From Calothrix sp. 336/3 (GTDB taxonomy: Bacteria; Cyanobacteriota; Cyanobacteriia; Cyanobacteriales; Nostocaceae): 64,000 nucleotides of DNA. This document shows positions 54,246-63,233 of the stretch, in pieces. The position numbers were made by a program, and so were the translations under genes. Numbering within the stretch: the first letter of the stretch is position 1; every line of letters begins with the position of its first letter. Location: positions 6,082,491-6,146,490 of the forward strand of contig NZ_CP011382.1 in assembly GCF_000734895.2 (NCBI RefSeq), written 5' to 3'. The notes under the pieces were generated by a model. It made no database searches and was not told the DNA's origin. It saw only the letters and a program-made list of their open reading frames with translations.

Positions 54246-56348
54246 ATGAATCCAACCATTCCAATTACCAATAATCCCCTCTTGCAAGGACAAGGTTTAC
54301 CACCCTTCGCAGACATCACAGCAGAACAGGTAATTCCTGCCTTAACCCATCTCCTGGAAGAATTAGAACAGGAACTTACCCAACTAGAAACCAACGTTAA
54401 ACCCACCTGGGAAGGTTTGGTAGAACCCCTAGAACAACTCACAGAACGTCTGACATGGAGTTGGGGTATAGTTAGCCACCTTATGGGTGTGAAAAATAGT
54501 CCAGAACTACGGGAAGCTTACGAAACTATTCAACCAGAGGTAATTCAGTTCTCCAATCAACTGAGTCAAAGTCAAGCCATCTACAATGCTTTCAAGCAAC
54601 TCCGCAGTGGAGAGACTTGGGATACTCTCGAACCTGCTCAAAAACGGATTGTAGAAGCGGCAATTCGAGATGCAGAACTCTCTGGGGTGGGTTTGCAAGG
54701 AGAAGCAAAGGAACGCTTCAACGCCATTCAGATGGAGTTAGCAGAACTTTCCACTAAGTTTTCTAATAACGTATTAGATGGCACCAAAGCTTTCAGTTTG
54801 ACATTGACAGACAAAGCAGAGGTCGCAGGTTTACCTCCCAGTTTACTTGGTCTTGCTGCCCAGGGAGCGCGGGAAAATGGGGCTGAAGACGCTACCCCAG
54901 AAAATGGTCCTTGGCGTATCACCTTAGATTTTCCCAGCTATGGACCCTTCATGCAACACAGCACCCGGCGGGATTTGCGAGAAAAACTCTATAGAGCTTT
55001 TATTAGTCGTGCTTCCTCTGGAGAGTTAGACAATAACCCCCTGATTAATCAGATTTTGCAACTACGGCAAGAGTTAGCAGAGCTTTTAGGTTATAAAACC
55101 TTTGCAGAAATCAGCCTTGCTAGTAAGATGGCTCCCAGTGTGGCATCCGTTGAGCAACTTTTGGAAGATTTACGGAGTGCTAGTTACGACGCAGCCAAAA
55201 AAGAGTTAGAAGAACTCAAAGCCTATGCTGCCAGTCAAGGTGCATCCGAAGCCAATGACCTGAAACACTGGGATATTAGCTTCTGGGCAGAACGGCAACG
55301 GGAGGAGAAATTTGCCTTTACGGCTGAGGAATTGCGTCCGTATTTTCCCTTACCCCAGGTGTTAGATGGGCTATTTGGGTTAGTGAAGCGCATCTTTGGG
55401 ATAACTGTCACCCCCGCAGACGGAACAGCACCAATTTGGCACGGGGATGTGCGTTACTTCCAAATCGCTGATGAAAGTGGTAAACCCATTGCTTACTTCT
55501 ATCTTGACCCCTACAGTCGTCCCGCAGAAAAACGTGGTGGTGCGTGGATGGATACCTGTATTAATCGGGGGCAGGTACAAGACAATGGTGTGGTGACTAC
55601 TCGCTTACCTGTAGCATATCTGGTTTGTAATCAAAGTCCCCCAGTGGATGGCAAACCTAGTTTGATGACCTTTGGAGAAGTTGAGACATTATTCCACGAG
55701 TTTGGTCATGGTTTACACCATATGTTGACCAAGGTAAATTACAGTGGAGCCGCAGGTATTAATAATGTTGAATGGGATGCCGTAGAATTACCGAGCCAGT
55801 TTATGGAAAACTGGTGTTATGAGCGTCCGACTCTATTCGGGATGGCAAAACATTACGAAACTGGGGAATCCTTACCGGAGCATTACTATCAAAAGTTACT
55901 AGCTGCCAAAAATTATATGAGTGGTAGTGGAACCCTGCGGCAAGTTTACTTTTCGAGCTTAGATTTAGCATTACACCATGATTACCGCCCTGGTGGTAGT
56001 GAGACAGTCAAAGATGTGCGCGATCGCATAGCTAAAAACACCACGGTTATTGCTCCTTTACCTGAAGATGCTTTCCTCTGTTCCTTTGGGCACATCTTTT
56101 CTGGTGGTTATGCCGCAGGCTATTACAGCTATAAATGGGCAGAAGTCCTGAGTGCTGATGCTTTTGCAGCCTTTGAAGAAGCGGGATTAGATGATGAGGC
56201 TGCGGTAATTACTACTGGTAAACGTTACCGTGATACCGTCCTAGCCCTCGGTGGTAGTCAGCACCCCATGGAAGTATTCAAGTCTTTCCGAGGACGGGAA
56301 CCTAGTACCAAAGCTTTGCTGAAACATAATGGTTTAGTTGCAGCATAA
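54246..56348 (+). CDS. prlC: M3 family oligopeptidase A-like metallopeptidase
   Basis: A 700-residue zinc endopeptidase that degrades short peptides. The zinc site is TLFHEFGHGLHHML, with a downstream Glu in VEWDAVELPSQFMENW, and the N-terminal helical domain is complete. I start at ATG 54246 (MNPTIPITNNPLLQGQGLPP). A TTG 21 bases earlier is not needed. It lies 130 bases after the UbiB-like kinase gene on the same strand. Confidence 0.94.
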   Translation: MNPTIPITNNPLLQGQGLPPFADITAEQVIPALTHLLEELEQELTQLETNVKPTWEGLVEPLEQLTERLTWSWGIVSHLMGVKNSPELREAYETIQPEVIQFSNQLSQSQAIYNAFKQLRSGETWDTLEPAQKRIVEAAIRDAELSGVGLQGEAKERFNAIQMELAELSTKFSNNVLDGTKAFSLTLTDKAEVAGLPPSLLGLAAQGARENGAEDATPENGPWRITLDFPSYGPFMQHSTRRDLREKLYRAFISRASSGELDNNPLINQILQLRQELAELLGYKTFAEISLASKMAPSVASVEQLLEDLRSASYDAAKKELEELKAYAASQGASEANDLKHWDISFWAERQREEKFAFTAEELRPYFPLPQVLDGLFGLVKRIFGITVTPADGTAPIWHGDVRYFQIADESGKPIAYFYLDPYSRPAEKRGGAWMDTCINRGQVQDNGVVTTRLPVAYLVCNQSPPVDGKPSLMTFGEVETLFHEFGHGLHHMLTKVNYSGAAGINNVEWDAVELPSQFMENWCYERPTLFGMAKHYETGESLPEHYYQKLLAAKNYMSGSGTLRQVYFSSLDLALHHDYRPGGSETVKDVRDRIAKNTTVIAPLPEDAFLCSFGHIFSGGYAAGYYSYKWAEVLSADAFAAFEEAGLDDEAAVITTGKRYRDTVLALGGSQHPMEVFKSFRGREPSTKALLKHNGLVAA

Positions 56349-56495
56349 CTGTTAGCTATTACTATTTCCTATTAACTCTCATCCAATTTTTCCATAAATT
56401 ACGAAATGCTGGTAGCTGAATGTGTTGTTACATATAGCCGCCAGCATTTTGCTTGTAGTTATCTAAATTCTTATATTAATTAACTAAATATTATT

Positions 56496-57305
56496 ATGCG
56501 TTCCCGTTATTTAGGAATCACTCTATCCCTAGTATTAAATGTATGCTCTTGGGGGTTACCTCTTGTTGCCCATGCTCAAGATGGGGACTCTAGTGTACAA
56601 AAGCACTCCAGAGCGGTTGACATCAGTAATATTGCTAATCCTCAAGTAAAAATTAGAGTCCCTCGTCAAGGTCTTCCTGGCAGACGAGAAGCGGGCACTA
56701 CCCGAAGGATGGGTGGTGCCTGTACTTTTGGGAACAAACGGATGATGGTATTATTATTACCAACTACTAATGTTGGCTTAACTACTTCTGCCTATCCACA
56801 GTTTTTTTGGTATACACCAGAAAACAAAGCCCAAAACCTGAAATTTTCCCTTTATCAAGTAGAACAAAAAACCAAAAAACAAACCTTACTCTATCAAGAA
56901 AATATTCAACCCCAAAAAACCGCAGGAATTACAAGTTTTACGCTCCCCAATGATGGTAAGCTGGCACCGCTACAAGTCAACCATACCTATCAATGGTCTG
57001 TCACTATGGTATGCAATGCTTTAGATAATTCCCCTAAGTCCAATATTAATGTTTATGGTTGGGTGCAAAGAATTGCCGCAGATAAAAAGGTAGAAAGCAA
57101 AATCCAAGGAATGACTCAGCGCGATCGCCTCACCCATTTTGGCGATCGCGGACTTTGGTTTGATTACCTTTCCACCCTCGCAGACTTACGCAGCTGTAAC
57201 CCCACAGATAGCAAGGTGAAACAAATTTGGGTAGAAACACTTCAAACTATCGATTTAAAACACATTGCTGAACAACCCTTACAACAAAAGTGTGTTGCCA
57301 GATAG
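56496..57305 (+). CDS. DUF928 family secreted protein
   Basis: A 269-residue exported protein. A signal peptide (VLNVCSWGLPLVAHAQD) precedes a basic linker, then the DUF928 domain with LLPTTNVGLTTSAYPQFFWYTP and NLKFSLYQVEQ. Cyanobacterial, function unknown. DUF928 genes often sit near CHAT-domain genes in cyanobacteria, which fits the gene that follows. Confidence 0.88.
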   Translation: MRSRYLGITLSLVLNVCSWGLPLVAHAQDGDSSVQKHSRAVDISNIANPQVKIRVPRQGLPGRREAGTTRRMGGACTFGNKRMMVLLLPTTNVGLTTSAYPQFFWYTPENKAQNLKFSLYQVEQKTKKQTLLYQENIQPQKTAGITSFTLPNDGKLAPLQVNHTYQWSVTMVCNALDNSPKSNINVYGWVQRIAADKKVESKIQGMTQRDRLTHFGDRGLWFDYLSTLADLRSCNPTDSKVKQIWVETLQTIDLKHIAEQPLQQKCVAR

Positions 57306-57588
57306 CGTATCAATCAATAAATCAGAATCAGGGAGTTTATTGTTCGTTGGATAAACTCCTGACGATCGCAATTATCAACAAGTAGTTTGTAAAAGCCTGA
57401 AACGACCGATTTACGTCAATATATAAAATGAGTAATTTGTATAGTGCATAAGTTCTAAAACTTTTAAACTATTACAACTTATGCAATGAAGGTTCCCAAA
57501 CCACGGAGACACAAAATAGGAGATAGCAATATATCCAATGGTCTAGCTACTGGTGTCATGCCCAATTATATAAATAGAGTTTAAATAA
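57306..57588. other. Region upstream of the CHAT gene, with hairpin
   Basis: GGAGTTTAT (57332-57340) pairs with ATAAACTCC (57351-57359). A 9-base stem without T-run may end DUF928 transcription. The rest is AT-rich leader for the CHAT gene. Confidence 0.5.
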
Positions 57589-58506
57589 ATGGTGCAAACA
57601 ACTTTAATTTTGACAGCAAATCCGAAAGGTACTTCACAACTACGTTTAGATCAGGAAGTGCGAGATATTGAAGAAGGATTACATCGGGCAAAAAACCGCG
57701 ATCAGTTCGCTATCAAATCTTTGTTTGCAGTGCGACCGAGGGACATCCAACGGGCTATGCTAGATATCAATCCTGCTATTGTTCATTTTTCTGGACATGG
57801 AACAGGGGATGAGGGTTTAGTATTTGAAGATGAAACAGGTTCGACAAAGCTAGTCGATGGAGAAGCTCTAGGGGGACTGTTTGAACTGTTTGCAGAGCAA
57901 GTACAATGTGTTGTTCTGAATGGCTGTTATTCGGAAGTACAAGCAGAGGCGATCGCGCAACACGTTAATTATGTAATTGGGATGAAAAAGGCGATCGGAG
58001 ATAAAGCTGCAATTGAATTCGCTGTCGGTTTTTATGATGCTCTAGGAGCAGGAAAACCAGTAGAATTTGCTTATAAATTAGGTTGTGCAGCAATTCGGTT
58101 AGCAGGTATTTCAGAGCAACTCACCCCGGTTCTCAAGAAAAAGTCAAATATTGAAAAGACAATTTCTATTGAAGAACCGCTAACAGTCACGAACAAATCA
58201 GAACCAGAAGAACTAAACGACTCTGACAGAAAAATACTGACAGACCTCCTGATACGTAGTGGACGTGCAGAATATTCCGCACGCAAAGCACTTTGTATCA
58301 GAATTGGAATTGACCCAAATAAACTGGAATTTTTAAGACAATCAACCGATGCTAACTTTGCTTTAGAGCTAATTGACTATTTACATAGTACAGATGATCA
58401 GGAAGCTCTTGGGAAAGTCTGTAACGAAATTCAAGTTGTGTTTAAAAGAGGAAAATACGCGGCTGATTTGGAAAATATTCAATCAAAACTCAACGTTCAA
58501 CTGTAA
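57589..58506 (+). CDS. CHAT-domain protease with C-terminal adaptor (effector-associated) domain
   Basis: A 305-residue caspase-like protein. The CHAT domain (residues 1-180) has both catalytic residues: His70 in VHFSGHGTGDEG and Cys113 in VVLNGCYSEVQAEAI. A linker rich in Glu and Lys follows (180-208). The C-terminal helical domain (209-303) has SDRKILTDLLIRSGRAEYSA, RKALCIRIGIDPNKLEFL and ALELIDYLHS. This last domain aligns with the N-terminus of the next protein, as expected of an effector-associated domain joining a protease to a partner. CHAT proteases act in bacterial programmed cell death and antiphage systems; the target here is unknown. Confidence 0.87.
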   Translation: MVQTTLILTANPKGTSQLRLDQEVRDIEEGLHRAKNRDQFAIKSLFAVRPRDIQRAMLDINPAIVHFSGHGTGDEGLVFEDETGSTKLVDGEALGGLFELFAEQVQCVVLNGCYSEVQAEAIAQHVNYVIGMKKAIGDKAAIEFAVGFYDALGAGKPVEFAYKLGCAAIRLAGISEQLTPVLKKKSNIEKTISIEEPLTVTNKSEPEELNDSDRKILTDLLIRSGRAEYSARKALCIRIGIDPNKLEFLRQSTDANFALELIDYLHSTDDQEALGKVCNEIQVVFKRGKYAADLENIQSKLNVQL

Positions 58507-58527
58507 ATAGCATCTAGGAGTAAAAAT

Positions 58528-59415
58528 ATGTCAACGCAATTGCTTTTGGACGAAGATGATATAAAAGAATTAACAAAACTAATGCTCGTAATGATCGAGA
58601 CCCAAGAGTCAAGAAAACAAATATGTAGAGACCTTGGCATCAACCCCCACGAAGTCTCGTTTATCATCGGGACTTCAGATGATACATTTTGTACAGAGTT
58701 AATTGACAGTTTAAATCGGTTTGGCTATCAAGAATATATTTGTAAGCTTTGTTGCGATAAATTATTTCCTATCTTGAATAAATCAGTATATAGCCATCGT
58801 ATATCCACCTTAAAAAAGATTGTAGAAAAACTCAATTGTAATTGTAATCAGGAAACAAAAAATTATCCAATCCCAACTGTCCCTAATCTAGATGAATCAA
58901 AACCAGAATCATGGTTTACAAGGATTGGCAAAACTAAAAACTTTATAGCATTTTCGTTAGGCGCTGGTTTTATTAGTATATTGCTTGGGATATTACTTTA
59001 TCCAAGAAATCATCCAATCATTGCCAATGTCGATCCTCGTTTACCTACACCTCCTGCTATTGATAAGGTCAAAATTAAAAAAGGTGATGTAGTTGAGGTT
59101 CGTCCTGACAAAGATTTTAAGTGGGCTTGTGAGCCAGATGCAAAAAATCCGGTAGGACCTGGCGGTGGCCGTGATTTTGACAAGGGATACATGCTACCGA
59201 GTGCACCTTTCTGTTCATTGATTGCCAAAGTTGGCACAGGTGCATGGTATTCTCTTGCGGATACAACTACGTTTACTGCTGATAATTCAGGAAGTCTTTA
59301 TTTGACAGCTAACGATGTTAAACCAAGCAATTGCCCACTGGATGACAAACAGGAATGTTATTCGGATAATCAAGTAATTAAAAATCCAATCGTGACGATT
59401 CAGATCCGCAAGTAG
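58528..59415 (+). CDS. Adaptor domain - transmembrane - LecA/PA-IL-like protein
   Basis: A 295-residue protein with an unusual order. Residues 7-103 are an adaptor domain homologous to the CHAT protein tail (DIKELTKLMLVMIETQESR, RKQICRDLGINPHEVSFI, FCTELIDSLNRFGYQEYI). A Pro-rich linker follows. One transmembrane helix lies at 138-158 (IAFSLGAGFISILLGILLY), and a C-terminal domain at about 175-295. That last domain resembles the PA-IL/LecA galactose-binding lectin: KKGDVVEVRPDKDFKWA, GPGGGRDFDKG, FCSLIAKVGTGAWYSLADT, LYLTANDV and a terminal DNQV with beta strands. It also carries several Cys. It starts 21 bases after the CHAT stop. It may be a surface or lumenal receptor for the protease. Confidence 0.75.
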   Translation: MSTQLLLDEDDIKELTKLMLVMIETQESRKQICRDLGINPHEVSFIIGTSDDTFCTELIDSLNRFGYQEYICKLCCDKLFPILNKSVYSHRISTLKKIVEKLNCNCNQETKNYPIPTVPNLDESKPESWFTRIGKTKNFIAFSLGAGFISILLGILLYPRNHPIIANVDPRLPTPPAIDKVKIKKGDVVEVRPDKDFKWACEPDAKNPVGPGGGRDFDKGYMLPSAPFCSLIAKVGTGAWYSLADTTTFTADNSGSLYLTANDVKPSNCPLDDKQECYSDNQVIKNPIVTIQIRK

Positions 59416-59441
59416 GACTCTATTAAGAATAACAATAAACT

Positions 59442-59672
59442 TCACGAATACTTTTCTCGTAACTCAGAAAAAACTTGAGATGATGGTTCTCCAATGGCTG
59501 TTTTGCGATTAATATCCTCCAACCGTTGGGTTAATTCCGTATCCCAAGCCATTTCTAGATTATCATCTATACCCTCATCTAGAGAATGAATTAAAAAGTA
59601 GGCAATTTCAGCACGTTCTTTTGCAGAAAGCTGAGAAAGTTCGAGTTTAAGTTTTTCCGCAGTTTCACTCAT
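59442..59672 (-). CDS. Addiction-module protein (orphan antitoxin)
   Basis: A 76-residue protein (SETAEKLKLELSQLSAKERA, then EIAYFLIHSLDEG and TELTQRLEDINRKTAIGEPSS), typical of the addiction-module family that partners ParE/RelE toxins. No toxin gene lies next to it: downstream (leftward) the neighbour is the lectin-like gene read the other way, upstream 150 bases are empty. I start at ATG 59672; the frame is open further to 59711. Confidence 0.75.
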   Translation of the reverse strand: MSETAEKLKLELSQLSAKERAEIAYFLIHSLDEGIDDNLEMAWDTELTQRLEDINRKTAIGEPSSQVFSELREKYS

Positions 59673-59823
59673 GTTTTGCAGTCTGGGCAACAATTCTAAT
59701 TGTAGACTCAAGGAATTGTCATTGCTTTACAGCCCAATGGCGATCGCGCTAAAACCAAATTTGTGTAGAACGTCTGTGAAATCTGCCACATCATAAAAAT
59801 CTGCGATCGCGCACCCTAATTAC

Positions 59824-61320
59824 TCAACAACGGCGCAACTGTGCCAACATAATTACAACTTCATCTATTGCTTGTCTCACAGTTGATGCTGGTAATGATG
59901 TTTGATTGACAATCACACTGAAAACGATAGGTTCATAATTGGGTGGATTCACATACCCAGCAAGGGACACCACACCAGTCATAGTTCCTGTTTTGGCTTG
60001 TACAATCCCTTCTGCGGGGGTGTTACGGAAACGAAACTTCAGGGTTCCTGTTTTCCCACCCACTGGTAAGGATGCACGGTAAACAGAATTTCCCGGACTT
60101 CTGGCAATTCCTCGTAACGTTTGCACCAAAGCTTCGGGACTAATTAAATTACGACGGGATAAACCGGAACCATCGTTAATAATATAACTAGTAGCATCCA
60201 CTCCCAATTGAGTTAAGGTGGTTTTGAGTAATTCTAAACCTGCATCGGCAGTGGTTTGTTGGGGTTTGCGTGCTTGTCGAGTTCCTAGAGCGCGTAACAA
60301 TGATTCTGCGTAAAGATTATTACTATCTAAATTTACCGTAGCAATTAACTCGGAAAGTGGTGGTGATTGTACGGATGCAAGTTGGCTTTCATTTTTACCA
60401 CCAGTCACCAATGCTGTTTTATCCAATGAGATTTTTTCCCCAGCTAAAGCAGTACGAAAACGCCGCAAAAAATAAAAACCAGGGTCTACTACTGGTAATG
60501 CAACGTTCATCGGGTCAGCATTGGCGGCTAAATTGCCTTGAATACGTAAAACTCTCCCAGACAGTTCACGGGTAATATTGATTGTATTGGGCTGGTTATT
60601 GGCTACGGTGGTGGATTGATTAATCACCTGCCACAGTCGCGCTTCGTTGGCATCATTCCAGGCGATCGCAACGTTACGCCCTACGGCTTGGGGTGATAAT
60701 TTGATACCAAAAGTATTCTCATTCACCATGAAACTACTGATAGGCGCGCCGTAATCGGAGTAAATATCTTCCCATTGCCAGGTGGGGTGAACAATATCAC
60801 CTTGAATCAAGCCCTCGTCGGCGTTTAATGTTTTGATACTCTGAATACCCCTTTGTTTGAGTTGCTTTGCTAAGGCTTGTAACTGGGCATTTGTTAAACT
60901 GGGGTCGCCTCCACCCACAACTCGCATATTCTCGGCATTGCCATAGACAGTAGTGCGGAAACGGTAACTAGAACCGAGAGCTTGCAAAGCTGCGGCAGTG
61001 GTGAGTACTTTGGTGACGGATGCGGGGGTAAAGAATTTTTTGGAATCACGATTGTAGAGTGTTTGGTTAGATCCTAGGGGCTGTATCAAAATACCCCAAC
61101 GGGCACGGGTAAACTGAGTGCGATTCACTACAGCGTCTATGGCACTAGTTAGTTGGGCAGGGCAGAAGGATGTTGTGTTAGCTGGGGCAACTGGTGTGGT
61201 TGGGCTTGGGGGTGTTTCTGTGGGAACTACAACCTGTGCTTGGGCGATTTCTGAGGTTAAACCCAGGGGTGTACTGATAAATAATAGTAAAAGGCTGGTA
61301 GTAATTTTTCTGAATCTCAT
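59824..61320 (-). CDS. dacB: D-alanyl-D-alanine carboxypeptidase, PBP4 type (DacB)
   Basis: A penicillin-binding protein of the S13 family that trims or cuts peptidoglycan crosslinks in the periplasm. The signal peptide LLLLFISTPLGLTSEIAQAQ precedes a Pro/Thr-rich linker. The active sites are SVTK (SxxK), DSNNLYAESL (SxN) and GGKTGTLKFRF (KTG). I start at ATG 61320 (498 residues) because the signal peptide then begins directly; the frame extends 28 residues more without need. Confidence 0.93.
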   Translation of the reverse strand: MRFRKITTSLLLLFISTPLGLTSEIAQAQVVVPTETPPSPTTPVAPANTTSFCPAQLTSAIDAVVNRTQFTRARWGILIQPLGSNQTLYNRDSKKFFTPASVTKVLTTAAALQALGSSYRFRTTVYGNAENMRVVGGGDPSLTNAQLQALAKQLKQRGIQSIKTLNADEGLIQGDIVHPTWQWEDIYSDYGAPISSFMVNENTFGIKLSPQAVGRNVAIAWNDANEARLWQVINQSTTVANNQPNTINITRELSGRVLRIQGNLAANADPMNVALPVVDPGFYFLRRFRTALAGEKISLDKTALVTGGKNESQLASVQSPPLSELIATVNLDSNNLYAESLLRALGTRQARKPQQTTADAGLELLKTTLTQLGVDATSYIINDGSGLSRRNLISPEALVQTLRGIARSPGNSVYRASLPVGGKTGTLKFRFRNTPAEGIVQAKTGTMTGVVSLAGYVNPPNYEPIVFSVIVNQTSLPASTVRQAIDEVVIMLAQLRRC

Positions 61321-61470
61321 CTTGCAAACTATTGCCAGAGTAGGGTGAGTTATATTTTCTAAGGAAAGCATTGCTAAATCTAATACTTCAGGGGGGTGCT
61401 GCAAAAAAAATGCTCACGCCATTATAAAATCAAATGACGATTAATCTGATGTAGATGTGGGGTATAGGGT

Positions 61471-62097
61471 GTGAATAGATTCTTGTCTAGTATTGCTTTC
61501 TTATTTTCAACTGTGGCATTGTTGGCAAGTGGCTACGCTGCTTATGAGGTGTTTATGTTACGGCAAGCCATGACAACCCTCCAGTTAGAAAGGAATGCAG
61601 CTCCTACTAGTAGTAATCCAACACCGACAACGACAACGACAGCGATCGCCACTAATTCACCAACAGAAACTGCTGCGACTCCCACTCCTGACGCATCTCC
61701 CACAACTAATACTGGTATCCAACCAGGGGAATTTGTGCAACCCGCATTTGGTGGCAAAGCACAAGTGGAATTACTTTCTGTGAAGCGCATCAAGGATCCG
61801 AAAACAGGCAACCGGGATGTGGTAAATGTGCAAATGCGGATTCGCCGTGTGGCTAAGGATGACGTGGAAACTGGTGGGATATACACCTATGATACGAAAG
61901 CTCGTAATCCTGATACCAGCGAAACCTATGAACGGGTAGATACCAGTCGCGCAACGGGACAAGTTGATGTCTCTAATCTCCGTCCCCAAGCTTCTGCTGA
62001 TGGTTATGTCTGGTTAAGAATCCCTGAGGAAGTCAAGACTATTGATATTTTTGTCCCCCAAACCGCAGCATTTAAGAATGTATCCATTTCTAGTTAG
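61471..62097 (+). CDS. Membrane-anchored hypothetical protein with Thr/Pro-rich stalk
   Basis: A 208-residue protein. A transmembrane helix (FLFSTVALLASGYAAYEVFML) is followed by a long Ser/Thr/Pro stalk (residues 43-80, e.g. NPTPTTTTTAIATNSPTE) and a beta-rich C-terminal domain of about 115 residues (AQVELLSVKRIKDPKTGNRD and VDVSNLRPQASADGYVWLRI). The domain looks like a DUF4352-type or similar beta sandwich, but I cannot assign it. GTG start. Divergent from dacB. Confidence 0.65.
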   Translation: MNRFLSSIAFLFSTVALLASGYAAYEVFMLRQAMTTLQLERNAAPTSSNPTPTTTTTAIATNSPTETAATPTPDASPTTNTGIQPGEFVQPAFGGKAQVELLSVKRIKDPKTGNRDVVNVQMRIRRVAKDDVETGGIYTYDTKARNPDTSETYERVDTSRATGQVDVSNLRPQASADGYVWLRIPEEVKTIDIFVPQTAAFKNVSISS

Positions 62098-62335
62098 TGG
62101 TGTCCCATTAATTTTAAAGTTTGTAGTCAGGGCTTTAACCCTTAATTTGAGGGATAAATTACTCACTACGAACCCTTCAGAGGGATGAACCATTAGTCTG
62201 TTCCCAGTGATTTTGATGGATTCCTCCCTCCCCAAATTTTTCACAGAGCAGGGAATCTAACTAGGACTCCACAATTTGGGATAATTTATTTCTGGGTCTT
62301 CCCTGAAATACAGATAAAAGAAAAATTAACATCCT

Positions 62336-62839
62336 ATGCTGATTCGCCATGCCGTAGAACAAGACTTACCTAGGATTGTGGCAATCTATAACGCGGCAAT
62401 TCCCCATCGCATGGCAACTGCTGACTTAGAACCTGTAACAGTAGAAAGTCGTCGTCACTGGTTTAGTGGGCGATCGCCTTCCCATCGTCCCCTTTGGGTG
62501 ATAGAAATTGATCACACCATTGCCGGATGGTTGAGCTTTCAATCATTTTATGGCAGACCTGCCTACCATGGGACTGCGGAAATTAGTGTGTATATTGCCC
62601 CTGAATACCACCGTCAAGGTTTAGGCAAAAAACTTTTACAAACAGCAATTTATCACAGCCCCAATTTAGGTATCAAAAATATTATCAGCTTCATCTTTGC
62701 TCACAACACACCTAGCTTAAAACTCTTTTCTTCCTTTTCTTTTCAGCAGTGGGGATACTTGCCAGGAGTCGCAGAATTGGACGGAATTAACCGTGATTTA
62801 GTCATCATGGGATTGGCAGTCATCGCAAATCGGGAATAG
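62336..62839 (+). CDS. GNAT family N-acetyltransferase (phosphinothricin acetyltransferase-like)
   Basis: A 167-residue acetyltransferase. The N-terminus MLIRHAVEQDLPRIVAIYNAAI, then SVYIAPEYHRQGLGKKLLQTAI (acetyl-CoA loop) and LFSSFSFQQWGYLPGVAELDG are typical of the PAT/YncA group, which acetylates methionine analogues or similar amines. The ATG at 62336 is a natural start. Confidence 0.88.
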   Translation: MLIRHAVEQDLPRIVAIYNAAIPHRMATADLEPVTVESRRHWFSGRSPSHRPLWVIEIDHTIAGWLSFQSFYGRPAYHGTAEISVYIAPEYHRQGLGKKLLQTAIYHSPNLGIKNIISFIFAHNTPSLKLFSSFSFQQWGYLPGVAELDGINRDLVIMGLAVIANRE

Positions 62840-63233
62840 TTACAAGTCGAAATAACCTACTTGCCAAGAAATTAGGGGGTAGACCCCCTGATACGCAATT
62901 GCCAAAACCAATTATCATGCTAGGGAGAACGAAAATATATATGCTTTTATATACCTGAAGTTAAGAGCATATAGTATTTTTACGTAGAAAACAGAAAATT
63001 TTCATCCCACCACATAGGAGATGAAAATATGAAACAAATATATTTTCGTTTTTATATTAATGTTTGTCTAATTTCGGTATTGCCAATCCCCTAATTTCCC
63101 ATCTAGAAATCAGGATGAAGTCACAGGGAATCATTGCCGAATTGCTTTCAGTTAAATGCGTAACAATAGTTAACTGCATAGCAATTAAGCTATGTTTAAA
63201 ATACCAGAAGGTATATCATCAATATACTTATTT
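62840..63233. other. Intergenic region before the TPR gene
   Basis: About 390 AT-rich bases. The short frame at 63064-63273 has no coding character. Nothing else was recognised. Confidence 0.5.

Noticed and set aside
61542..61886. 114-residue antisense frame in the stalk-protein gene
   Set aside because: A shadow of the Thr/Pro-rich repeats on the other strand, giving Val/Gly-rich text without a start signal.
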